64,000 nucleotides of DNA from Pseudomonadota bacterium (GTDB lineage Bacteria > Chloroflexota > UBA5177 > JAJPKF01). The stretch lies in the NCBI GenBank assembly GCA_021323865.1, contig JAJPKF010000010.1, forward strand, positions 17,842-81,841, written 5' to 3'. Under the pieces are notes generated by a model. It searched no databases, had not been told where the DNA came from, and saw only the letters and a list, made by a program, of their open reading frames with translations. This document shows, piece after piece, positions 16,379 to 25,204 of the stretch (positions are counted from its first letter, which is position 1; each line of letters opens with the position of its first letter). The position numbers were made by a program, and so were the translations under genes.

Positions 16379-16876
16379 ATGAATCTCGCTCTACGCACGC
16401 TGATCCTTGTCGGGGCGGCCGCGTTCGTGGCCGGCTGCGGCTCCAAGGCGGCCAAGCCGCCGGTCAAGCCCACGCCCACCACCGCTTCGACCACAAGCAG
16501 CAACACCATCGGCTCGGGCAAGGTGACGTTCGGTACCGGTCTGGCGGGCACCTCGGTCACGCATGCCGCCACCAACTTTCAGTCGCCCCCCAAACTTGCC
16601 TGGGTGGCTCAGTTCTCCAAGCAGCCCAGCCAGCGAGTCATACTGACGCTGACCTTCGTACGGGGTTCCGGCCCGCACCCCAAGGTCGTCTGGACGCAGA
16701 AGGTCAGAGTTGCCACCAAGTCGGCCAGCCTCAGCTTGACCAAGGCCCAGCTCCATGCCCACGGCGTCACCAAGCTCGGAAGCTATCAGGTCCAGTACAG
16801 CTCTCAGGGTCAGCCGCTGGCGACGGGCACATTCACCATCGTGGGCAAGGGCGGTGGCGGAGGCGGCGGCTACTAA
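16379..16876 (+). CDS. Putative lipoprotein
   Basis: 165 residues from ATG 16379. Signal peptide with lipobox FVAGC (lipidated Cys20), then a Lys/Pro/Thr-rich linker (KAAKPPVKPTPTTASTTSS) and a beta-rich domain. The domain's pattern (LAWVAQFSKQP, VILTLTFVRG, TFTIVGKG) suggests an Ig-like fold. It ends in a Gly7-Tyr tail. It should be anchored on the outer face of the membrane. No function can be assigned. The open frame upstream of Met 16379 is not supported because the signal peptide begins here. Confidence 0.75.
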   Translation: MNLALRTLILVGAAAFVAGCGSKAAKPPVKPTPTTASTTSSNTIGSGKVTFGTGLAGTSVTHAATNFQSPPKLAWVAQFSKQPSQRVILTLTFVRGSGPHPKVVWTQKVRVATKSASLSLTKAQLHAHGVTKLGSYQVQYSSQGQPLATGTFTIVGKGGGGGGGY

Positions 16877-17021
16877 ACCCGAGTCGACGGGAACCGGCGC
16901 GCGGCGCGGACTCATTTGACCATACCCGCGACTCACGGTAGGCTGTCCAAGGAGACAACTGGTCGCGACGGAAGTGTGCCTGGTTCGTCGAACGTCTGCC
17001 GCAACCGGATAAGGGGAAGAG

Positions 17022-17876
17022 ATGGATTCGGGCCTGGAGCTTTCCGCCCAGCCGGCTGAGCCCTACGGACAGTCGGTGGAAGAGCTGCGTGAGATGGTGT
17101 CAGCGCTGCGACAGGAGGTCGCCGCGATGCGGGCGGAGCTGGACAACCGCCCTCCGCCGATGCCGGCTCGGCTGTCCCGGTCGACCCTGCTCCGCGGGGC
17201 CGGAGCGATCGGAGTGGGAGCCGTTGCGACGGGCGTCTTTGGCGTGGGCACAGCCCTCGCGAAGACCAGCGATAACAGCTTCGTGGCCACCGGGGTCTCC
17301 AACGGCGTGGGTTTCGACGCCGCTGCCCGAAACCGCTCAGGCAAACCCGCCTTTGCGGAGGGCGTCGTGGGCACAGGCGTTCTCGACGGCGTTCGCGGGA
17401 CAACGGACACCGGTTCGGGCGTCGTCGGCTATGCCTATAAGAAGGGCGCCGGCGTCTTCGGGTATGGCAACCCGGGCGTGCAGGGCATCGCTCGCGATGC
17501 CGCCGTTCCTGCGTCGCTGCCCGACGTCGGCGTGTTTGGCTCGGGAACCGACGGGTCCCGGCTGGGTAAGATCGGCGTGCAGGGCCTGAGCGATACCAGC
17601 GACGGCGTGCTGGGGACGAGCAGTAGCGGGAACGGCGTGCATGGGACCAGCCACACGACCGCCGGCGTGTTCGGCGAAGGGCTGATTGGCGTCCATGGGC
17701 GCAGCGTACATGGCCGAGGCGGCGTCTTCGACGGAGTAACTGCCGCCATCAGGCTCATCCCTTCATCATCCGACCGGCCCCCCTCGACGGGAGCAACCGG
17801 CGACGTCTTTGTGGACAATCAGGGCCGGCTCTGGTTCTGCCGGGGCGGCTCACGCTGGCACCGCATCATCGGCTGA
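17022..17876 (+). CDS. Exported beta-solenoid repeat protein
   Basis: 284 residues. A coiled-coil N-terminus (SVEELREMVSALRQEVAAMR) is followed by a hydrophobic signal-like segment (STLLRGAGAIGVGAVATGVF) starting only at about residue 54. The rest is built of GVxG turns about every 10-20 residues (GVVG, GVFG, GVQG, GVLG, GVHG), typical of Gly/Val-rich solenoids in surface or tail-fibre-like proteins. It ends in GDVFVDNQGRLWFCRGG. AAGGGGAAGAG precedes the ATG. A surface structural role is likely but unproven. Confidence 0.7.
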   Translation: MDSGLELSAQPAEPYGQSVEELREMVSALRQEVAAMRAELDNRPPPMPARLSRSTLLRGAGAIGVGAVATGVFGVGTALAKTSDNSFVATGVSNGVGFDAAARNRSGKPAFAEGVVGTGVLDGVRGTTDTGSGVVGYAYKKGAGVFGYGNPGVQGIARDAAVPASLPDVGVFGSGTDGSRLGKIGVQGLSDTSDGVLGTSSSGNGVHGTSHTTAGVFGEGLIGVHGRSVHGRGGVFDGVTAAIRLIPSSSDRPPSTGATGDVFVDNQGRLWFCRGGSRWHRIIG

Positions 17877-17899
17877 CGTCAGCCGGCTAGGAAGCCGGC
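17871..17899. terminator. Palindromes between convergent genes
   Basis: GGCTGACGTCAGCC (17871-17884) is a perfect palindrome overlapping the solenoid gene stop. GCCGGC (17882-17887) and GCCGGC (17894-17899) form a second hairpin across the stop of the minus-strand phosphoesterase. Confidence 0.45.
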
Positions 17900-19728
17900 A
17901 ACCGCCTGACGCGAATCGATTCAGGGTTCTGCATGACACGGCTCTGCAGATCGAGGTAGCCGCGAAGGTCCACTCGTGAGCCGGGGCGCAGGCGCTGGAG
18001 TCGAGTCCGGTGTCCGTCGGGCCGCAGGATCTTGGTGCCTTTGCCGACCAGCACGTTGACCGTGCGCTTCTTCCGGTCCACCAGCTGCACGATGCGATGC
18101 TTGACGTCGACGGTCTGAACCGAGGCACGCAGCGACCGCTCGAAGACCAGATCAAAGTCCCGCAGCCGGTCGAGCCGGTAGTAGCCCGCCTGTGTGGGGT
18201 CCGGCACCATCTGCACGTGCACGGCGTCGCCCGCCTCGACGTCTGCGGCCGGGGCCGATCCCTGAAGCGCCTGAACCCGGCTGGACCGATTCAGGAACGT
18301 CGTGACCCGCTCGCCGTTCGTCAAAGTAAGGGAGAGCTGGTCCTGCCCCTGGGTCACCGTAAGGGCGCTGATGGTCGCGGTACCGTCGACGCCGGGAGTG
18401 TAGGCGGGACAGTGACGAGGATGCAGGAGCAGCGGCGCTAACGGCCGCTGGTGGAACCGGAACATGCCCGAGATGCTGGGAATCGAGGGCTGATACTCAC
18501 GCAAATGATGGAGACCGAAGACGTCCTCCGAGAACCGCACCATGGAGCTGAAGTCGTAGGTACGATGGACGACCCGATCCCGCCTCGCGTAGGGAGAGAT
18601 AACGATGGTGGGAACGCGCGGCCCCAGGGCGATGTTGTTGACCTGCTTCGGTGGTACGTGATCGTAGAAGCCCCCGAAGTCATCCCAGGTCAGGATGATG
18701 GCGGTCGACTTCCAGAATTTGCTCTTCATGATCGCGTTGATCTGCTGCACGGTCCAGCTTTCCCCTGCGCAAATGCTGGCCGGGGGATGATCCGACTGCT
18801 GCAGGTCTGAGGTTAGCCAGGTGATGTCGGCCAGGTGGCCATGGGCGACGTCGGAGGCGAAGCGCTCGTAGGGGATGTCGGCGTGTGCCCAATCCTGACC
18901 GTCTCGGATGTGCCGGATGGCGTCGAAGGCCGCCCAGATGTAGCCCGAGGAGCCGTAGGGCGCGGCGTAGTAGCGCCACGAGACACCGGCACGGTCGGCC
19001 TCGTCGGCCAGGGTGTTGAAGTTGAGGCACGGGCGAATCTTGCTGATTGCGCCGGCGGGCGTTTCCATCCGCACCGCCGACGGTCCCTTGGAGTCGCAGC
19101 CCCAGGCATTGTTGGTCTGCCCGAAGGGATTGTCGATGACGCCTCCCGATTGCGCGCCGATGGTTACGAGATGGTTGGGGAAGCTGGGCCCAAGGATCGT
19201 GGAAAAGAAGTGGTCGGCCAGTGTGAAGCGTCGGGCATAGGCCCAGTAATCGGGAATCTCGGAGTGGACGTAGGCGCTGTCCGCGTAGTCCCGCCCGAAT
19301 TGGATGGCGCCGGCGAGCTTGTAGAAGCGGTTCATCCGGCCGCCGTTCACGGCTGACCGTGCCGAGCTGCCGGTGTGCCCGATGTCGAAGGGCAGGTGAT
19401 CGGGCGTGCGCCTCAGCGGAACGCGACGGTGGCCGGCCAGGGCATGGGAAGCACCATCGGCTCCGGCAAAGTGAGCAAAGAGATTGTCGAAGGAGTGGTT
19501 CTCCTTGACGATGAAGATGATGTGCTTGATGGGACAACCCCGGGCCGCCACGCAGACCAGATCACTCCGGCGGTTGTGGACCGAATGGGTGAAAGGGCCG
19601 AGATTGGCGGGCGACAGCCGTGCCCCGGCGAGCCCTGTGGAAAGGAGCACGCCGAGCGTCGCGAGGAGAGTCGCGAAGAGGGCCGGCCAGGCGGAATGCA
19701 GCCCTCGGGCAGCGTGATACGGGGACAT
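17887..19728 (-). CDS. Secreted phosphoesterase (phospholipase C / acid phosphatase type)
   Basis: 613 residues from ATG 19728, preceded by AGGTT and followed by a signal peptide ([21 protein letters not shown]). The catalytic domain matches the bacterial phosphoesterase family: [18 protein letters not shown] near the start supplies the metal and nucleophile region, and [13 protein letters not shown] and [14 protein letters not shown] are its later conserved blocks. It probably hydrolyses phosphate esters, perhaps phospholipids, outside the cell. The last 150 residues ([18 protein letters not shown] onward) look like added beta domains. It is the last gene of a minus-strand set of secreted enzymes. 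Confidence 0.87.
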   Translation of the reverse strand: MSPYHAARGLHSAWPALFATLLATLGVLLSTGLAGARLSPANLGPFTHSVHNRRSDLVCVAARGCPIKHIIFIVKENHSFDNLFAHFAGADGASHALAGHRRVPLRRTPDHLPFDIGHTGSSARSAVNGGRMNRFYKLAGAIQFGRDYADSAYVHSEIPDYWAYARRFTLADHFFSTILGPSFPNHLVTIGAQSGGVIDNPFGQTNNAWGCDSKGPSAVRMETPAGAISKIRPCLNFNTLADEADRAGVSWRYYAAPYGSSGYIWAAFDAIRHIRDGQDWAHADIPYERFASDVAHGHLADITWLTSDLQQSDHPPASICAGESWTVQQINAIMKSKFWKSTAIILTWDDFGGFYDHVPPKQVNNIALGPRVPTIVISPYARRDRVVHRTYDFSSMVRFSEDVFGLHHLREYQPSIPSISGMFRFHQRPLAPLLLHPRHCPAYTPGVDGTATISALTVTQGQDQLSLTLTNGERVTTFLNRSSRVQALQGSAPAADVEAGDAVHVQMVPDPTQAGYYRLDRLRDFDLVFERSLRASVQTVDVKHRIVQLVDRKKRTVNVLVGKGTKILRPDGHRTRLQRLRPGSRVDLRGYLDLQSRVMQNPESIRVRRLPAS

Positions 19729-19894
19729 CGAGAGAACCTCGGGTGGAGTCAGCGCGATGCGTCTGTACCTCCAGTATTCGAGCCCCGCGTGAACATCCCC
19801 TGAGCACGACCTGAACAGATCGTGAAGGTCTGGATCTGGCATCCTGGAGCCCGTCTACCTCGACCCGTTGGCCGGCGACAGCTGCCAGCCCGAG

Positions 19895-22381
19895 TCAGAT
19901 CTCCTGACGCAGATCGAACAGCGAAAACCCGCTCCGCTCGACTTGGATCGTGATACCCCGCCGGAGATTGGACGTCGACAGAAGCTCGGCGGCGTCCTCC
20001 CACCGCCCCAGGAGGCTGTCGAATCTCCGTACGCGATAGGCCGCACCGGCCGGGCCTTCCAGCCACCGGAGGTGGCCCGTAACCGTTCGATCCTGGGTGT
20101 TGCCCACGAAGAGGAGCACCCGCTGATCTTGTCGCAGCCCGATGCCGCAGAGGGAGTCTCCCGAGATCAGCATGCCGTCGCTGATGTCCTCTCCGTAGCT
20201 GGTGGTCGCGGCGTTGACGTTGGAGTGTTGGAAGCTCGCGTAGATGTGCGTGTCCGGCTCTCGGGTGACCAGCCAGGTCAGGGATCGCCCTCGAAATGGG
20301 AGGTTCCGAACGGCCATCCACTTCCACTGGGGCGCCATCCTCGGTTCGATCATCACCTCGCCCGCCTCGATTCCGAAGCCCGCCATTCCTTCCAGAGCCG
20401 CCCACAGATAGCGAGGTGGGAACCAGGGAGACAGCATCATCCCTTGATTGGTCAACGTCTCGCCGTCGAGCCACTCCGAGAACTGTCCGGGGACGGTGTT
20501 GTTGCGCCTGGGATCGGCGGAGTAGTTGCGGAAGGTGGTGCTCAGCGCCTGGGCCATGAACTCGGGCGAGTACCGGGCGGCAGCGAAGGCGTACCAAAAC
20601 GACACCCCCACCCATATCCCTCCGACCAGGCCCCACCCGGCCTTGGGACTGTAGGTGGGAGCATCCCGAGGCGTTGTCCGGATCCCTCCCTCGGTCCAGA
20701 AGTCTTCGTTGCTGAGGCGGGCCACGATGCGGGCGGCGGTCTCCTCGTCGGCCACGCCGAACATCACGGGAAAGACCAGATCCGAGGTGATCTCACTGTG
20801 TGCAAGCCCGTCGAGATCGATGTTGAGATAGTAGAGGCCGTTGGCCGGATTCAAGAGGCGGTCATTGATCGCGTTGCGAAGGGCCGCGGCCTCGTCGGTG
20901 AAATACCGGCTCTGCTCGTGATGACCCAACACCCGACCCATCTGACTCACCGTCTCCAGGGCCGCAAAGCACTCTGAGTTGATCTCGGTGGTCGCACCCG
21001 AAAGCCGGTAGTTGGGAATGACGTTTCGCCAGCCCGCGATGCCCCAATCTCCGGTTCCCGTCGCCGTGCAGCAGACGAGACCTTCGTCGTTTCGCTGGGA
21101 GAGGATGTATCGGGCCGCCTTGATGGCCGCCGGGTACACACTCCGGAGGAACTCGTCGTCTCCGGTGGCGTTGTAGTGATGCCAGAGCGCCATGAGCAGG
21201 AGTGGTGTGTTGTCGTTGATGTTGAGCCCGTAATCCTCCGATCTGCCCGTCCGTATGTCGTAATACTCGACGATCAGGCCGCTCTTCTCCTGTCGCTCCA
21301 CGTAGGCCAGCAGGGAATCCCTTACGAAGTGGGGGTCGAGATGGTCCGCGCCCATGCCGTACCAGGCGGTGTCGCGAGCGACGCTGTTGCTGGACCGCGT
21401 GGGGTCGTTGGTGAAACACCAGCCTGTCGGCGCGAGGGACTGGACCCGTAGCATGTTGGCCTTGGCCCACAGCACGCCCTGATTCACGTGAACGTCCGGG
21501 GTGTAGACCAGCGTCTGGTTCAGCCGGTCGTGGAAGTGGCGCTTCGTCTGCGCGAGCGCCTCTCCTGCCTGGGGGGCGCGGACAAAGGCGGCAACCGCCT
21601 GGCCCCGTCCTCGTCCAACGCAGACCAGGAAGGCGAATTCGACTGCGTCGTGCGCCGGGATAACGTTGTCGACCTGCAGAATGCCCAACGGGTCATAGGG
21701 TGCATCCGTCTTACCCGACAGATCCGGCGCCGTCTGCGAGATCGCCTTGGCGTAGTCGAGCGTGGTCTCATAGCCGTCGATCCGCCGGGAGCAGCCCATG
21801 ACCCGCGCCTGATTGCGGTTTGAGCGATTCCAGGCGACCAGGCCGTTGACCTTTGGGTCATACCGGACCAGCACGTCGTGAGACGTGTCGCCACGCAGGA
21901 CGGCGTAGGCAAGGGTCGCCATTCTCAGGTCTTGGTCGGTCTCGTTCTCGATCCGGATGGATAGGTAGACGGCGGGTGGATCGCCGCTCTTGTGGTCGTC
22001 ACGCGTCCCCTTTGCTCGCCCGTCATCGTTCTTGCCGATGGGTTTGACGGCGCCGCTGTTGAGGGCAAACACCGCCTCCAGGACGGAAATGCCGTTGGAC
22101 AGTGTGTACTCGTGAGTCTGATGCTCCGGGTGAATGGTGAATCGGCCGCCGGGTGATGGCGGGAGATAGGCGTTGGTCTCGACGTCGTAATGCCGGACCA
22201 TGAGGGTGCCAAGAACGGTGAGGCCCGCGTCGATGTCGAACACCTTCTCCAGTGCGCCTGTGGCCTTGATGACGGTGACGATCTTCGGTGCACCGAGGGT
22301 GCTGCCGACCGCCAGCTCTTGGTCGCCGACCTCGTAATGGCCGACATTGCCGCTCTGGCCTATCCGTTCAGTAATGGGCAT
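19895..22381 (-). CDS. Six-hairpin (alpha/alpha) glycosidase-like protein
   Basis: 828 residues from ATG 22381; the frame is open further upstream but terminators lie there. An N-terminal beta-sandwich is followed from about 350 by an (alpha/alpha)6 barrel (DTAWYGMGADHLDP, LNINDNTPLLLMALWHHY, TEINSECFAALE, GWGLVGGIWVGVSFWYAFA, EWLDGETL), as in glycogen-debranching, GH63 and GH94-like enzymes. Acidic residues in WYGMGAD and EWLDGE are candidate catalytic groups. There is no signal peptide, unlike the neighbouring enzymes, so it is probably intracellular. Substrate unknown. Confidence 0.75.
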   Translation of the reverse strand: MPITERIGQSGNVGHYEVGDQELAVGSTLGAPKIVTVIKATGALEKVFDIDAGLTVLGTLMVRHYDVETNAYLPPSPGGRFTIHPEHQTHEYTLSNGISVLEAVFALNSGAVKPIGKNDDGRAKGTRDDHKSGDPPAVYLSIRIENETDQDLRMATLAYAVLRGDTSHDVLVRYDPKVNGLVAWNRSNRNQARVMGCSRRIDGYETTLDYAKAISQTAPDLSGKTDAPYDPLGILQVDNVIPAHDAVEFAFLVCVGRGRGQAVAAFVRAPQAGEALAQTKRHFHDRLNQTLVYTPDVHVNQGVLWAKANMLRVQSLAPTGWCFTNDPTRSSNSVARDTAWYGMGADHLDPHFVRDSLLAYVERQEKSGLIVEYYDIRTGRSEDYGLNINDNTPLLLMALWHHYNATGDDEFLRSVYPAAIKAARYILSQRNDEGLVCCTATGTGDWGIAGWRNVIPNYRLSGATTEINSECFAALETVSQMGRVLGHHEQSRYFTDEAAALRNAINDRLLNPANGLYYLNIDLDGLAHSEITSDLVFPVMFGVADEETAARIVARLSNEDFWTEGGIRTTPRDAPTYSPKAGWGLVGGIWVGVSFWYAFAAARYSPEFMAQALSTTFRNYSADPRRNNTVPGQFSEWLDGETLTNQGMMLSPWFPPRYLWAALEGMAGFGIEAGEVMIEPRMAPQWKWMAVRNLPFRGRSLTWLVTREPDTHIYASFQHSNVNAATTSYGEDISDGMLISGDSLCGIGLRQDQRVLLFVGNTQDRTVTGHLRWLEGPAGAAYRVRRFDSLLGRWEDAAELLSTSNLRRGITIQVERSGFSLFDLRQEI

Positions 22382-22548
22382 GCGATGACTTCTACCCCCA
22401 GATAGGGAAAGATTGTTTCGGTGCGGTAGACGGGTGGGGCTAGCGGAAGCGCGCGGGACGCGCATCCAGGTATTGCACCGGCTCAGGCGCCGCGGGCAAG
22501 TACTCAGCGAGTTCCGTGCCGGATACCAGGCCCGAGGCGGGTCCACAG

Positions 22549-22576
22549 TGCGGGGGCGGGAAATCCCGCCCCCGCA
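22549..22576 (-). terminator. Strong hairpin, 13-bp stem
   Basis: TGCGGGGGCGGGA (22549-22561) is perfectly complemented by TCCCGCCCCCGCA (22564-22576), leaving AA in the loop. It is the second hairpin downstream of the 24825-22660 phosphoesterase gene and lies before the six-hairpin glycosidase start. Confidence 0.65.
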
Positions 22577-22610
22577 GGGGCCGGCGTCTGGGACGGAACC
22601 ATGAAAGGGA

Positions 22611-22640
22611 AGCGGCTCCCAGCTCATGCCGGGAGCCGCT
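22611..22640 (-). terminator. Hairpin after phosphoesterase gene, 10-bp stem
   Basis: AGCGGCTCCC (22611-22620) pairs with GGGAGCCGCT (22631-22640) around a 10-base loop, 20 bases after the minus-strand stop at 22660. With the hairpin at 22549 it forms a tandem terminator. Confidence 0.65.
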
Positions 22641-22659
22641 GAGATTGGTGGGCTGGAGC

Positions 22660-24825
22660 TTACTGGTGCGCCATCAGGTTCGAGAAACCGATCAGCAGCC
22701 GGCTGAACTCAATCCAGAGATGCAGCTCCGGTCGCGGGATCCGCTGGTTCTCGAACTCCACGCGATGGAGGCCCGCCCTGATCTCGCTGCCGAGCGCGTT
22801 GCGGAACAGGGTCAGCTCTTTGATCTCTGCCTCGAACGCCTGATACCGCGAGTCATCCTTGGCCGTGCCGCTGGCCATCGCACGGGTGCTGGCCCGCAGC
22901 GTGTTCATCGCCAGCAGTCCCACCGGTGCCTCGATCTGCTTGTACCAGGCCCCGAGCTTGTGGAGCAGCGCGCCGTCTCGACGCTCGGCTCGATTGAGCG
23001 CCGACCGGGTCAGGATCTCGGTGATCACGCGGCCGTCCTGAACGTAGTTGTCCTTGAGGCCCAGGAGCGCCATCATGGTCGGGCGGATGTCGGTGTGGTC
23101 GGTCCAGACCATGTGATCGATGCCCAGGTGCTTGACCCCAGGGCCAACCATGCCCAGGAAGGTGTTCACGATGTCCTTCTGGATGTCGCCATGGTTCCAG
23201 GCGAAGCCCGCGTGGCCCTCCTCGCAGACCTGCGTGGGCGTGCTGGCGCAGTCCGCCTGGTAGGTCTGCCAGTAGTAGTCGGGGTTGCCGAACATGGTGA
23301 AGGTCGGGTCGCGCAGCGGGTCGTAGGTGATCATGTGGAGCAGGCGCATCTCCGCCTGGTCGGCCAGGTACTGCGCGGCCTTGACGGTCTGCCCGGTGAT
23401 GGGATTGGGGACCTTCAGCCTGGCCACGGCCCGCTCAAAGGGGCGGGTGATCGTCTGGTCGTTCTGGGCCGGCTGGTTGTTGAGATAGAAGACTGGCGCC
23501 GAGTCGAAGTGGATGTCGAAGGGCGTCGTGATGCCGAAATCGCTCTGCAGGAGCGCCGTCATATTGGCGTCGATCTCGCCGATCTTGCTGTAGGTGCAGG
23601 GCGTGTGGATACCGTCGCAGCCGGCGGGGCTCGGCGGTCCACCCACGAAGTGGTCATTCTCGTCGGCCGTGATCACGAACAGCGTATTGGACTGATTGAT
23701 GCCGTGGCGACGCAGATTGCGGAAGAACTTGGCGAACGCCCGGTCGTATGACTTGAGCTGGGCCACATATCCGGCTTCGCCCGGACCGTATGTCCCGCCG
23801 CTGGATCCGTGATTGTCATGGGCGTCGGCAATGTAGGCATAGGTCACGGGGATGCCGTGCTCTTGCATTGCCGCCACATACCCCAGGGACTGCGCGGCCG
23901 AGGGATCGAAGCCGGGGAAGCCGGGATTTCCATTGCCGTCCGTGACCGGCTGGCCGAACATGTCCTTGACGGTCGTGCCGCCATTGGTGAGGTACGGATT
24001 GACGAACTTGGCCCCGAAGAGGGCGTTGTAGCCGTTGTAGCCGCCCGGCTCGCTGGGCAGCTTGTCGGCCACCCCGCCGTTGGCCTGAGAGCACACCGAA
24101 GAGGTCTTGGCGCAGTGGATGGAAATTCCCTCGAAGTCGGCGACGGCCTTGGTGTGGTTGGCCGCTGCTTCCTGCGCCTCGGGTGAGTTGGGCCCGAAGA
24201 CGGTGTTCACGTCCGAGCTGACGTTCTCCAGCTCGATGTTGGCCGTCCCGAATGCGCCGACATCGCATCCTGCCCGGGTGTAGGGCACCCACGGCGCGGG
24301 AGTGTTGTCACCCTGCGGATCGGTGATCAGGTTGTAGGAGGTGTCCGTGGAGGAGACGGGGTCCGTCCAGTACTTGAACGAGCTGGTGTAGTCTGGCGCC
24401 CCCGAAGGCGTATAGTAGTCGAAGCTGTTGGCGACCGGCTGGCCCACGCGATCGGAGTACATACCGGTCAGGGAGGTGAGGATGTCATTCGCCGTGTGTG
24501 AGATCAGCGGCGTGTGGTGGTTGGTGAGCAGCGTGCCGTAGTGCTTGATGAAGTTGAGCAGATGCGGCATCTGTTCGAGGTCCGAGGGAACGTTGGGATT
24601 GTCCCGACGGAAATGCACGTTGTCGAACTGCAGATAGATCACGTGATGGACGGCCCCGGTTGGTGAGTTGAGCTGGCATCCCGAGCTGGCCCTCGCCGGC
24701 ATTGCCAGTCCGGCCGGCAATCCCCTGCCGGCCACCTGGCCGGCAGCGAGAAATGCGAGAGAAAGGACAAAGGCGACTGCGACGCGGAGCACACGAGATC
24801 GGCTGGTCGATGACGTCTGACTCAC
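22660..24825 (-). CDS. Secreted phosphoesterase / alkaline-phosphatase-fold protein
   Basis: 721 residues from GTG 24825, which follows GGAGGAAAGG. Signal peptide (VAVAFVLSLAFLAAGQVAG), then an alkaline-phosphatase-superfamily domain: HVIYLQFDNVHFRRDNP, HTPLISHTANDILTSLTG (position of the nucleophile Thr/Ser), ITADENDHF, and a DHTDIRPTMMALLG segment as in arylsulfatase and phosphodiesterase relatives. The end (from about 640) is a helical extension. It is likely an extracellular phosphatase or phosphodiesterase. It is the second such gene in the cluster but differs in motifs from the 17887-19728 protein. Two hairpins follow. Confidence 0.8.
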   Translation of the reverse strand: MSQTSSTSRSRVLRVAVAFVLSLAFLAAGQVAGRGLPAGLAMPARASSGCQLNSPTGAVHHVIYLQFDNVHFRRDNPNVPSDLEQMPHLLNFIKHYGTLLTNHHTPLISHTANDILTSLTGMYSDRVGQPVANSFDYYTPSGAPDYTSSFKYWTDPVSSTDTSYNLITDPQGDNTPAPWVPYTRAGCDVGAFGTANIELENVSSDVNTVFGPNSPEAQEAAANHTKAVADFEGISIHCAKTSSVCSQANGGVADKLPSEPGGYNGYNALFGAKFVNPYLTNGGTTVKDMFGQPVTDGNGNPGFPGFDPSAAQSLGYVAAMQEHGIPVTYAYIADAHDNHGSSGGTYGPGEAGYVAQLKSYDRAFAKFFRNLRRHGINQSNTLFVITADENDHFVGGPPSPAGCDGIHTPCTYSKIGEIDANMTALLQSDFGITTPFDIHFDSAPVFYLNNQPAQNDQTITRPFERAVARLKVPNPITGQTVKAAQYLADQAEMRLLHMITYDPLRDPTFTMFGNPDYYWQTYQADCASTPTQVCEEGHAGFAWNHGDIQKDIVNTFLGMVGPGVKHLGIDHMVWTDHTDIRPTMMALLGLKDNYVQDGRVITEILTRSALNRAERRDGALLHKLGAWYKQIEAPVGLLAMNTLRASTRAMASGTAKDDSRYQAFEAEIKELTLFRNALGSEIRAGLHRVEFENQRIPRPELHLWIEFSRLLIGFSNLMAHQ

Positions 24826-25204
24826 TTCCTTTCCTCCAACTGGAATTCCGGAGCGACGGTTCCCGCCCTCCTTCCCCAACATACGACCAATCACGCTACG
24901 AGATTGTTGCGGGTCCGTAACTACAATTCTTCTGTCCGGAACGTGCCTCTGAGATCCTGCTCGGAAGGCAGGAAGTGCTCGGACAATGGGGTCCGCAGAG
25001 GCCAGTTGGGCCACCGGAGATGAGCCGGCAGCCTGTCGAGGGAGAAACAGCGCAATGGGGCGGAAGCGCCGGCTGTCCATCCGAGTCGTGCGCTCCGCCG
25101 TCAGCTGCGGTCGGCTCAGGACATTGGGGGCGGGTCAGCTACCCGCGGACGGCTCTGACTGTCCGAGATATCGGCGGCGCAGCCCGCTTTGTTCGCCAAT
25201 CCGG
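24826..25204. other. Intergenic region, no gene seen
   Basis: 379 bases between the sialidase-like stop and the phosphoesterase start. It holds the presumed phosphoesterase promoter. I see no convincing open frame, repeat or RNA; plus-strand frames here lack ribosome sites and recognisable protein. Confidence 0.5.

Noticed and set aside
19868..20977. 369-residue plus-strand open frame
   Set aside because: Antisense to the six-hairpin glycosidase; no motif.
22516..23751. 411-residue plus-strand open frame
   Set aside because: Antisense to the secreted phosphoesterase and across its terminators.
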